Shown here: positions 54,287 through 64,000 of the stretch, piece after piece
Numbering within the stretch: position 1 is the stretch's first letter
Layout: every line of letters starts with the position of its first letter
Source: Pararge aegeria
Lineage: Eukaryota; Arthropoda; Insecta; Lepidoptera; Nymphalidae
Direction: 5' to 3'
Assembly: GCF_905163445.1 (NCBI RefSeq)
Contig: NC_053194.1
Coordinates: forward strand, 17,774,921-17,838,920
DNA length: 64,000 nt
Notes under the pieces: model-generated
The model's input: only the letters and a program-made list of their open reading frames with translations
Databases searched by the model: none
What the model was told of the DNA's origin: nothing
Made by a program: the position numbers and the translations under genes

Positions 54287-54533
54287 ATACTACGACAATA
54301 CACACATCACCTCTAGCCCCAAAATAAGCGTAGCTTGTATTATGGGTACTAAGATGACTGTAATATTTTCATGAATAATATACATCAATACTTAGAATAT
54401 TCATATAAACACACTGACACTGAAAAACATTACGGCTCATCACACAAACACACAATTTTTTTAGTAGTGGGAATCAAACCCACGGCTTTGGACTCAGAAA
54501 GCAGGGTCGCTGCCCACTGCGCCAGTCGGCTTT
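54287..54533 (-). repeat. SINE-A copy, near full length
   Basis: It reads atactacgacaatacacaca tcacctctagccccaaaata, gtagtgggaatcaaacccac and ccactgcgccagtcggcttt. It lies just after taataaaataataataaaga, the reversed tail. Confidence 0.75.
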
Positions 54534-54784
54534 CGAAATCTATCTTGCTGTACCACGAAGGAGGTATCTAGTAAAATAAAGAGCAAATAAAAAGCTGTTT
54601 TTAGGAGTCCCAAAGTAAAGAGATTTTAAAATTGCCCGCTTTATCAATTGTTGGTGTTTCTGTAAATCGACATATTATGTTTGTAGTTATATGTGTCAGT
54701 ATGTGTGTATTTTTCAAAATAATTTGGTTGTGGTAATTAATTAATTATTACAAAAAAAAACTTTTGAAATCAAAACATTCAGTA

Positions 54785-55025
54785 GTAGCTTTTGTGACAG
54801 ACGTCGTCCGGGTAAGTACTACCACCATGTTTATTTCTGCTGCTAAGAAGCATTGTTGCAATGCTGTGTTCCGTTTTTAATTAAGGGTTTGGGTTTCGTT
54901 GTTATTTCAGGCACACGATACTTAATACCTTCGTCTCAGGTTGACAGGACGTATTCCTGCGAAGTGTGGCTCTGTTTATGGGCGATAGTTATCGACTTAC
55001 CATCAGGTGGGCCACCTGATTGAAC
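54785..55025 (+). repeat. repeat F copy
   Basis: It reads gacagacgtcgtccgggtaa, ctgctaagaagcattgttgc, gttatttcaggcacacgata, cctgcgaagtgtggctctgt and accatcaggtgggccacctg. It is the same order as 62425-62605. Confidence 0.65.
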
Positions 55026-55505
55026 CGTCAAAATAAAAGATTTCATTAGTGAAAGTCTATTTTTCTCACCTCAATTAAAATATGCAAGATCAGAAGTACT
55101 AAAAAGTAAAACTGAGTACTAACGAGTTTTTGCGTTTGTTTTTTAAGCAAAGAATGAATACTGAAGAATAAAATATTGCCCACGGTGGGTGTATCTTGTG
55201 AATAAATAGAATAAACCGGTATACGCCAAAAGTAAAGTAATGAAAAGCACCAAAAATATTAATACCATTGAAAGGCCAAGTAGTAACAGTTATGAGTAAC
55301 GGCAGGGCGGGGTGCGAGGGGCAGTAATTGGTTTTAATGTTGTCTTTAATTCCCAGACGGCACTTACGCATATTAAACGTCAACTAACACGACCGACGCA
55401 GCCTTATTTCATTGGTAACCGACTTCGACAAATTACAAGGTAGAGCTACATTTTTTGTTGCTAAATGAGGTCATTCTAAAATGTGGAATGAATTTCTTTT
55501 ATTTG

Positions 55506-55797
55506 TTTTTTATTCCACTACAGGTGCAATCTCACCCGGTGGTAAGCGGTGTAAGATGGTAGCGGATTAACCTGTTGGGGAGTATAGTAGTCATCGCATC
55601 GGAGAACTAAATCGGTTAGCGGCACGTCTTTGTCGGTAGGGTGGTAACTAGCCACGGCCAAAGTCTCCCACCAGACCAGACCAGAGAAAATTGAGAAATT
55701 ATAAATCCCCAAATTGCCCCTGCCGGTAATTGAACCCAGGCCTTCCTGCTCCTGCTTAAATTCACAGCACTAACCTTTGCCCCAGGAAGGTCGACAA
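55506..55797 (-). repeat. SINE-B copy (minus), near full length
   Basis: It begins ttttttattccactacaggt gcaatctcacc and has ggtagggtggtaactagcca cggccaaagtctcccacc and ccccaaattgcccctgcc. It ends in the reversed head (cagcactaacctttgccc). Confidence 0.75.
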
Positions 55798-55899
55798 AAT
55801 GCATACATATGCATGATTGATGAATACATATTTAGCTTCATTTTTTATTATCTGCGAAAAGCGGGAAAATCGGTACGGTGCAATTTGGATTTCTTTTAA

Positions 55900-56085
55900 G
55901 TCTTTGTAATCTTCCGAAATTTACCTACTCTTTACTTACGTTTCGCTGCGACGCCGGAACATCCGCAGGAGATGTGATGGAGGTGATTTTACAATGGTTG
56001 TCCACCAATACCAAGCTATAGAATAGAGTTTAAAGAAATTATGAACCGTAAGTGCCTACCTGGTTTTAGCAGATTCTAGTAAATT
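55900..56085. repeat. copy of the hairpin-bearing repeat
   Basis: It shares gtaatcttccgaaattt, gccggaacatccgcaggagat, acaatggttgtccaccaata and agaaattatgaaccgtaa-type words with 21730-21900. Confidence 0.4.
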
Positions 56086-58489
56086 AAGGTTAAAAACGCC
56101 TGATTATATTCACAAATAAACGTAAACAAAGGTAAACAAAAAGTTGCTTTTATAAGACACTGTTTAAATCTTTATCAAAGAGCAAACGATTAGCAATGAA
56201 AATCGGGGTGGTGCTCTGTAGCCTAATATAGGAGGGAGTTTCCAGGTTTGTCAATTTAGATCTTTTGAATGTCTTAATTAGATCATGTCTGGTTTAAGGT
56301 ATTGGTCACAGCAGAATTTCTACTCAGTCGGAAAACTGTAGCATCGTATAATTTCCGCATACTTCAGTCCAGTAGCTGGTAAACCCAATTCGGGGTTTGG
56401 GTTTACTAAATAGGTTAAATTACTTCATCTTAAACTGCAGTCAATGTATCCCTCTAACATACGACTTTTTTCGTGCAGCTTGTATAAGTCTAATCATGTC
56501 CCACGTCTCAGTAAATGAGACTGGTCTTGTTCAGTTTTCATTTAACCGGCTTGCGACAGTCAGAAATGCAAGTCGTGCCAAGTGAAGAATTACAACGCTA
56601 TTCTCTAAGCGCACAACTGAGGTTGCGACGCTGATGCAACGTGCCATCTGACTTTTTAATGTCGTACAGCACGGTTGCGATGTCAGGGATCTGGCAACGT
56701 TTTGAGTTAAAATATTATCATTATAAGTACTTTTTCTGGCAACGTTTAGGAACTTTATACGATGAAAAATGCGTTTAACTCTTTTCATTTCATTAGTTCA
56801 TTCAAATATCAGAGATTTTATAGATATGCATCAGTTTTCACATTTATTTTCTTTTCCGTAAAGCAAATAGTAGTAAAGGTAGTAGAAATAGTAATTTTAG
56901 CTAAAACTCGCCAGTAACATACATAGAACGGCAAAAATGAATATCACGATACAAAATTGCTTTATGGACTACGGTGTCACAAGTTTCGACATCGAGTTCA
57001 ACGACGAACGCAGCTTTTATAAAATTGCACAGCAAGTCACGAGGCCGCTGTTTTTGGCTCCAGTTGTGATAGTCTGTGCCAAACGCTCTTGCTAATTGTC
57101 GTGCCTCTGTCTCTATGAAGTCTTACTTCCTTTTTAATCCTTTATTATGAAGTATAGAAAAGTTACAGCCTATTTAATATAGACTTTCAGTCCACTATTT
57201 CCACTAATCCAAATTGTCCCTCCTGGGAAAGGAAACTAGATCAACGAGGCAGTGGGCACTCCAACAAAAACTTCAAAAAGCCGATTTATTACAATAAGAT
57301 TCATCAAGAGATGTTTTGTGTAATACTGAAATATCCTGATGCTTAAACGTTTTTTAAAACTTTTAATGTATGTATTCATCCGCGTTGGTAAAGAAACTGA
57401 AACTGAAAATTTTTGAAATGCCACAGGAACCGTCTGTTTTCTGGTTTAAAACTGACATAACGTACCTATGTCCTTCCCCAGGAAGAAAGCTATCTTCTTA
57501 TCCAATTCTATCGAATTCCATTCAGATATTCAGATGTATAAAGGGAACAGAGTCACTTTGGAATTTTAATTTGAGGTTTTTATGTGTATGATTTTGTTAA
57601 AACTTCGAAAAGATCGATGGATATTTAAAACTCTCGTAGAAGCTACGAGTATTAAAACCATTCAAATAGTGTATAGCCAGTGTATAGCGCATTGCGGAGT
57701 GGATGCCAGTCGCAGCGATGATTTAATATGTTACTATGTCGGCAGTATGGGTTGGCAGTTGGCACCACGCTGGCACACTCGCCAAACTGTACTTACTAAT
57801 TGCCAACCTTCTTCCCTCTACCGGACCATTGCGACTCTTAACAGAGATTCATAAGTACCAAAGGACAAACTAAAACACCCGCTTCACTTACTATTACTTC
57901 ATTATTTAGATAATTTTATAATAAAGTCTTAGTTAATCAACTGACTGTTGAGTAGCTCTATAAATATAGTTATTAAGTGCGTATTTTGATCTGACCATTC
58001 CTTCATTTTATTCACCCTTAGCGAAAAAAATGCGCCTAGATATAATATTTTTTGGATAACCAAACCAATTCTACTAAGTTTTGGAGTATCGAATTCATTC
58101 CTTAAAATTTTATACAAAAAACAATATCATGAAACTACAATATCACGGACTTAAGGCTCTAAAACATGGTCGATAATGGGTCTCATTAGAAAAGATAAAC
58201 TCAGAAGGCTAACGAGTTATATCTTCGGAGTATCTCAATTAGATTAATGCGGAGATTCGTAGATGAGCCAGTTGCTTGCAAATCTCAATGAGTAGCGAAC
58301 ATAAAGTGGAGACGGGCAAGGCATTGCTCGGACTGTTGATAGATCTAGGTTTCCTAGGTAATTCAGTGGCGAATACAAAGTGGTTTGTCCAGTGGAAACA
58401 AGACCGTGGTATGAGAATAGCTATAAAAGAACTTTGTGAGGCAGTGACTATTAGCTAAGATATAATTACATTTCCAAGTTAGTGTTCAA

Positions 58490-58700
58490 CACTTTATCAT
58501 CATCAAAGACTTGCGTCCAGCGGCTCCTTGCGGCTTGTTTGATTGCTTCTATCCATCTAGTACGGGTTGCTGTGTTTACCACTACTAGGTCGCCATTCCA
58601 TCACCTTGGGCCCCCGACGCCCATCAGTTCTCCAAGCTTTGTGCTACGCTTATTGACTCTTTAGCTTCGCGATTCTTCGCGTGTTTTCAATTAGATCTGA
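58490..58700 (-). pseudogene. RTE-type LINE 3' remnant
   Basis: The plus strand reads catcatcaaagacttgcgtc cagcggctccttgcggcttg, then accactactaggtcgccatt ccatcacctt. These parallel cgcttggatccaacggctac, ccagtacggggctgccattc and cagcacctt at 42850-42960. The copy is diverged and carries stops. Confidence 0.55.
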
Positions 58701-59334
58701 CTTATATTACCTTACTTCTGATTTGAACACGTTTATATATGCACAGCTCTCGCAATCGGCCACTGGTTGATACTGAGCCTTATTTTTCAGGAACTTAGAA
58801 AATGACCACGTTTTCCAGCCTTAAAAGGTCCTGTTCAATACCAGCTTGTTAAAAAAAAAACGTTCTTTACCACTATAAAAAGTGCGGTATGCAAATAATG
58901 TTCGACAAGTTAAACTCGATAGCTTCCCGCAGCAGAAAGATGTTCCGTAATTGATGACGACATCGCTCCACATTAACTCATTCAATCTACAACGGCTTAA
59001 TGTCCGCATTAATCGAGAACTTGCTGTGCTAATCGAATAAAAATGCACTCTATGCTGAATTAAATAGGGTAGTAAATTAGTCATCCCAAGTCAATGGCTC
59101 TTGGCTTACCCGAGCGTTGATCCTTATCGATCCTCTTGCTTTTACGAGCTCTTTTACTATTCTCTTTTCAGTCATTGTCGTTGGATTCTTTATATTACGT
59201 AAGGAATCTCTACCGTACTCTTAGATAAAGGGGACAATAAAAGTTAAAAAGTATCCAATGTCTATCATAAAGATGCAGGATGCAGGAATGATATTGGACT
59301 GATCAAAAGGAACATTAAGAATATATTATTTTGT

Positions 59335-59520
59335 TTTATTAACAGGAAGTCGACAGTATACAATGAATACACATAAAAGCAAAAGAAAACTTAACTAAGG
59401 AATAAAATTGTAAACACACTTAAAACCTAACTAAACTTGCGTTAGCGAGGTAATAAATATAACTTAAAACTACATCACTCTCTGCTGATATCCTAACACA
59501 ACATGGTAAAAAAAACAACG
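59335..59520 (-). mobile_element. possible LINE tail (minus)
   Basis: tttgttttattaacaggaag is followed by A-rich sequence with aactaaacttgcgttagcga. Composition and order resemble 43260. The call is weak. Confidence 0.3.
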
Positions 59521-59671
59521 TATTACTTATAGAAAAGAAAATCAAAAGAAAACAACACTATAAAAATTTATATCACAAAGCTTAATTTTCATTGATGGAA
59601 TTTCGCAAATTCCTGCTTCTATCGAATATACTACAATGTTAAGATTTTGGATTATTATTGAGAACATTTTA

Positions 59672-59777
59672 GAGAACTCTCAGGCATGCAGGTTTCTTCA
59701 CGATGAATTCCTGAACCGTTGAAGCAAGTGAAATTTTAATAAAGTCAAAGTTCTACCCACTTCGGTATCACCGACTA
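59672..59777 (-). repeat. SINE-C 5' half (minus)
   Basis: It reads agagaactctcaggcatgca ggtttcttcacgatga, aaccgttgaagcaagtgaaa and cccacttcggtatcaccga. This is the reversed head and first body part only. A SINE-A copy abuts it. Confidence 0.6.
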
Positions 59778-59780
59778 TTT

Positions 59781-60028
59781 GACGGGCGATTGGCGCAGTC
59801 GGCAACGGCCCCGCTTTCTAAGTCCTAGGCTGTGTGTTCGATTCCCACAACTGGAAAATGTTTGTTTGATGAACATGATTGTTTATCAGTGTCTGGGTGT
59901 TTATATGTAAATTATAAGTATTTATGTGTTCATAAAAAAATTCATCAGCTATCTTAGTACCCATAACACAAGGTACGCTTACTTTGGGGCTAGATTGCGA
60001 TGTGTGTATCGTCGTAGTATTTTTAATA
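59781..60028 (+). repeat. SINE-A copy, reference for this window
   Basis: The head gattggcgcagtcggcaacg (box A) and gtgtgttcgattcccacaac (box B) is followed by tgtttatcagtgtctgggtg, ttagtacccataacacaagg, cttactttggggctagattg and cgatgtgtgtatcgtcgtag. Confidence 0.8.
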
Positions 60029-60129
60029 TTATCATGTATTGTTATTATTATCACCGCTTGTATTTAATAAACGATTCTAATTATTTATTGTTCATTTCTT
60101 TTTTTTGATATTGATCGAATGATATACAA

Positions 60130-60310
60130 TAAGTACTTAATAGCAGTCTTGAGACCCTGAAGTGAAGTACTGATCTGGCGCACCTGCGGTTGCGAGGCAC
60201 GAATGCTTTATGTCGCGACCAAAAGGCTGCAGACACGCGCGGCCGCACGGTCTGTGCGGCACATGGACACGTGCGCGCGATAGCACATCAATATTTACCA
60301 GGCGAGCTTG
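60130..60310. other. GC-richer unassigned segment
   Basis: It contains cgcgcggccgcacggtctgt gcggcacatggacacg. There is no open frame of note and no second copy; it may be regulatory or unique. Confidence 0.25.
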
Positions 60311-60334
60311 AAAATTAGAACACGTCCTGCAACG

Positions 60335-60455
60335 TGTCGCACTGTGCCTGTTCTAACACCGGCAACTAAGTATGGAAAACAATTTTCCCACAATGCTGCT
60401 TAGCGGCAGAAATGAGCATGGTAGTAGTACTTCCCCGGACGAGCACTGTTACTAA
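60335..60455 (+). repeat. repeat E copy 3 (partial)
   Basis: It reads ctgttctaacaccggcaact, then caatgctgcttagcggcaga aatgagcatggtagtagtac. It parallels the later part of the element at 42300. Confidence 0.5.
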
Positions 60456-61667
60456 AAGTGCTAGTTAATACTTCTAAATATATTTGTACAAAAATCGTAA
60501 TAATTGTATTTTAGGGCTTCGTGACCAAAGGGTGAAGACTGTCAACGGGACCCTCTTAATAAGCTTTAGTGTCAGTCCGGGTGTATGACGGTATATCTGC
60601 CATGCCTCGTTCATAAGCCTTAATATTTTTTTGCGATCACCATTTCAACTTATATTAATATTAAGCTATGAAGTTAGAGCAATTCACACCCAAGCTTTTT
60701 TATCGTTTTAGTAATCCTTAACAAAAAAAAAATAGAGAATTTGAATTTAAACCGCTAAATGTGCTCCACCCATTGCCACGTCGCGAACAAAGTACTTGTA
60801 CTCGTAAATAATTCACAACGAAAAACTATAAACTAATAATAATTCAAACTATCATCGAAATTGTTTTTAATAGTTAAAATTCGGTTTTAAACTTCTCAAA
60901 AGCTGTCTAAATTGCAACCCTAGCGCGAAATCACCCTTTATAGTTGAAGGCTGGTAGTTAATGAAGATGCCAAATCAACTGCTTTGTTGCCTTAATATTT
61001 TGAGCGTTATATTCATATTCCTAGTAAAAAAATTCATCTCCATGCTCAAACAATTTCTCTCTCAATTATTATTCCCAGCGCGTCTTAAGAAATTCCCCGT
61101 CTATATTATACTAATGACGTCATATAGAAGACTGTAATACGTCCACGGTCGACGTCGTAGCACAATTCGCTACTAGACTACGAGAGCTACGAAGATGTCG
61201 TTTTCGTAGTACTAATTACTACGAATTCACTCGTACGCTGACATAGCTATTCTTGTCGCCTTCCATTCATTTATTATTACTACGGAACGAGCTTATCAAT
61301 TTAGCAGTCTATGTTTGTTTTCGTTCTTGTTGAATCCCAAACTATTTACTAATTATACTCTGTGGCTCAGAATGCCATGTCGTAATCATACAATTACCCT
61401 TTAAAATGTACATGTGCGGAATCATGAAATGATTCGAAACTACGAAACTCATATAAGCAGGAATTCATCGTGTGCATAAATAACATGCCAATTATGATTT
61501 TATGACACAAACATTAACATTGTAAATATTCCTTTATATATTCTCAAACTAGCTTTTCTTCGCGGTTTACTTCGCAAATGGATGGTTTTCTCGTGCCTTT
61601 TGGCACTTTGAATGGGTCTATCCAATTAATCGAGTTGACCACCATTTTCAAGTAACAAAAGTTTAAT

Positions 61668-61760
61668 CAACAGCCTATAACAGTCCATTGCTGCACTAAC
61701 AGCATCTCCCAACAGGAAGATTCGCCTGTAATCATCACGCCGGGCAGACGGGTTCGAGAA
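61668..61760 (+). repeat. repeat G, first half
   Basis: It reads caacagcctataacagtcca ttgctgcactaa, then ttcgcctgtaatcatcacgc cgggcagacggg. It matches the start of 23525. Confidence 0.5.
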
Positions 61761-62424
61761 TATAATTAATTGTTTTATTTTCCAATGACAACTTTAAAGT
61801 AACATTTTATGTAGAAGTTTACTGTTTGTTTGCATAACAGTTTTTAGCCACTTATCACCACAGATCAGTAAGAACTTGACAAATGTCAGAATTCTATAGT
61901 TTATGGCCCCATCTATCAAGTAACTTAATAACAATATCTATACTATCATCGCATTCATAGCAAGGATGATGCAGGGAGGCTACCACCCACGATTTAGTCG
62001 GCATGAATTGGTTTTCTCGGGAGAAAAAGTAGCTTTGCTCATTCCTATCAAACCATTGCTGCATGAAAGAATGACAGTAAACAAAGGTTTTGCTCATAAT
62101 ATAATATCAGCTTCAAATTGAAACGCTTTTCTTAAATAAATGTAAAACTTAACTGCTAACATTTGATTTGCTCGTAATAATAAAAATCTTTTTCTCGTAT
62201 AACTACGACGGGTCCCTTCTGGCTCACAAGATTAATCTAACGGGAATCTTGTTATAACACTCGTTATGAATAGCTCTTACTTTTATAGTCAAACTTGTTA
62301 AAAGGATTTTATCGTAGTGGCTTTACACGACTCGACTTTTATGCAATAGCTTAAATTGCGTTCGGGGCAAAAGTAGTAAGAGGGGGTGTTCGATAAAATA
62401 ACGATGAAAGAAAAAATAATTACT

Positions 62425-62605
62425 GTGTTCCGCTCTGAAGGGCGTGGTTGTCGGTGTTGTTTCAGGCACATAAGGCACATTAACATCTCTGCCTCAGGTT
62501 CATGGACACAGGGCGGCACGTTGCGGACGTGTCCCATGCCCTTTGAAGTGTTGCTCTGGTTATAAGCGATAATTTTTCCGTTTACTTTCGGTGGGCCATC
62601 TGATA
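62425..62605 (+). repeat. repeat F copy
   Basis: It reads ctgaagggcgtggttgtcgg tgttgtttcaggcacata, cctcaggttcatggaca and tttgaagtgttgctctggtt ataagcgat, ending gtgggccatctgataa. Confidence 0.6.
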
Positions 62606-62719
62606 AGCTCATCAAATTAGGTCCACTCTTTAGTATTTCAGTTCGGAAGTACCTTTTCTCCTTTTTTTTTCTAATGCTTGTTTTTTTATTTTTTTATTTG
62701 GTGTACAATAAAGTATATT

Positions 62720-62752
62720 TCATTTATTTATTCATTCATTCATTCATTCGGA
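62720..62752. repeat. tetranucleotide microsatellite
   Basis: It reads tttatttattcattcattca ttcattcgg, changing from TTTA to TTCA units. It follows an aataaagtatatttca word that looks like a LINE tail. Confidence 0.8.
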
Positions 62753-62998
62753 AGTTATGAAATTACCTTTATATCACCCCGTACATATAGGAGAGAGATT
62801 CGGTCCAATCGATAATCTCTAAATCTCTCTCTCTTACAAGACAGAAAGTCTGTGCCTAACCCTGGGAAACTTATAAGCTTAATTACCTGTAACCCCCAAG
62901 TGCGCGCGTGAAAACCTATGTCGTGGTCTGAAAAGGTTCGTAAAACTACCCCGATATAAAATAAAGTTACCTCATTTCAACGTCTGCATTTTTAAACT

Positions 62999-63052
62999 TC
63001 TAATTTATTTTCATGTGCTAAGTAATTACTTAGCACATGAAAATAAATTAGA
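62999..63052. repeat. 54-bp perfect palindrome, no spacer
   Basis: The centre lies between 63025 and 63026 (agtaa|ttact). All 27 base pairs match, from the tc/ga ends through taatttattttcatgtgcta and its complement. The next outward pair (62998/63053) does not match. It has no coding capacity. Confidence 0.95.
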
Positions 63053-63142
63053 CGTAGATGTTGCTGTAGCGTATTGGCTACGACAATCTCTACGACATGT
63101 TCTAACCGACTTTAAAAGGATGTTTCTTTTTCAAAAAGGAAA

Positions 63143-63280
63143 ACATGATACCTGAGAGTTCTCCATAATGTTCTCAAGAGCGTTGAGACTACCAGTCAAC
63201 TCCGGTCAACAGACTACGGGTTAACCGATCTTATTCTGAGAGGAGACACTTTAGTGGGTAATGGGTTTATGATGGTGAAC
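63143..63280 (+). repeat. SINE-C 3' half
   Basis: It reads acctgagagttctccataat gttctcaagagcgttgaga, acgggttaaccgatcttatt ctgagaggagac and gggtaatgggtttatgatgg. The tRNA head is missing. Confidence 0.65.
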
Positions 63281-64000
63281 TAAAGCTATTTTATACGATG
63301 TTAGAATGATGAATGTAAACGCAACTTGTTAATGTTTCAACTCACGTGTATATTCATTCGGTTATGTTATGTACGGAATAGACTGAAGCCCCGAACATGC
63401 GGCGCGTTCGGTTTTGTACACATATCACACACAATAACAGCATGTAGAATTATTAAAAATTCAAATTTATTGTTCACAAATTATTATACTTTTTTATTTT
63501 AAATAACTCCAAATATGATATAGATAATGATTTTTCACTTATTACGTACGTAGGAGTGAGTGTTTGAACTATTCGCGTTATATACCTAGACAGCCTCATA
63601 CCAAAACTAAAACCATATGCGTGTAGGTACAACTTTGTTACTTGGCCGTAACTAGCCGCGGCCTCTCCAACTTATAATTAGGCAATCTCAGTAGTAACCT
63701 ACCGACCAAAACAGTCTTCGATTACCATGTCGGTATAACAAAACTGACCAGATCAACGCTTACCGCTGAGTGACTGGTCGTTAGTTGTTTTAGGGCATGA
63801 AGCCTGTACAATGTTCACAGCTCAGTGCTTCGGTTCAACAACGCGCTTATTATACCCGCATCGCGTCTCCTCCCCCGCTTCACATGATTTGTAAATTAAT
63901 CCCCGGCCTAGTCGACCGTTATCTGCACTTATATTTTAACGCTGAGAAGTTAAATTGCATACGGATCTGATTAGCCATACTTTTTATTAGACAGCCCGAA
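63281..64000. other. unassigned sequence at right edge
   Basis: Mixed composition. The words ggccgtaactagccgcggcc tctcc near 63644 hint at a decayed SINE-B piece. No gene is seen. Confidence 0.35.

Overview
The window is nuclear DNA from an insect, most likely a moth or butterfly. The background is AT-rich, the introns are long, and it is crowded with short interspersed repeats of types common in Lepidoptera: tRNA-headed SINEs, Helitron-like ends and RTE-type LINE tails. A satyrine-like butterfly is possible but is only an impression. There are no operons, CRISPR arrays or bacterial features.

The anchor gene is calmodulin (Cam) on the minus strand, assembled here from four coding exons. These are a lone ATG (36885-36887), residues 2-60 (28793-28967), residues 61-140 (6219-6461), and the last nine residues plus stop (3650-3678). 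All junctions have GT/AG borders and the summed CDS is 450 nt (149 residues plus stop). A GC-rich promoter with CCAAT and TATA boxes lies at about 37200-37500, and the roughly 300-nt leader carries two short upstream ORFs. Introns 1, 2 and 3 are about 7.9, 22.3 and 2.5 kb.

Left edge: 155-334 (+) is the terminal exon of an M17 leucine aminopeptidase-like gene whose body lies outside the window. It converges on Cam. Cam intron 3 holds a GC-rich block with a candidate plus-strand first exon (4401-4439) and a second in-phase exon (5240-5311), a possible nested small gene. The same intron holds a tandem array of about 68-bp units just past the exon-3 donor.

Cam intron 2 (6.5-28.8 kb) is mostly AT-rich sequence with scattered repeats and several GC-rich unique islands that could be regulatory. 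Cam intron 1 (29.0-36.9 kb) holds repeats, a near-perfect hairpin and a second ATG-donor candidate.

From 37.5 to 64 kb I see no convincing protein-coding gene. This stretch is intergenic (or introns of an unseen gene) and built from at least four tRNA-related SINE families, an RTE-type LINE tail with a frameshift, a pair of MITE-like elements, Helitron-like fragments, and a 54-bp perfect palindrome at 62999-63052.

Repeat family names used here (SINE-A to SINE-D, repeats E to G) are labels for this window, defined by mutual similarity seen by eye. No database search was possible. No new multi-gene system was found; the best leads are the candidate nested gene, the intronic tandem array and the long palindrome.
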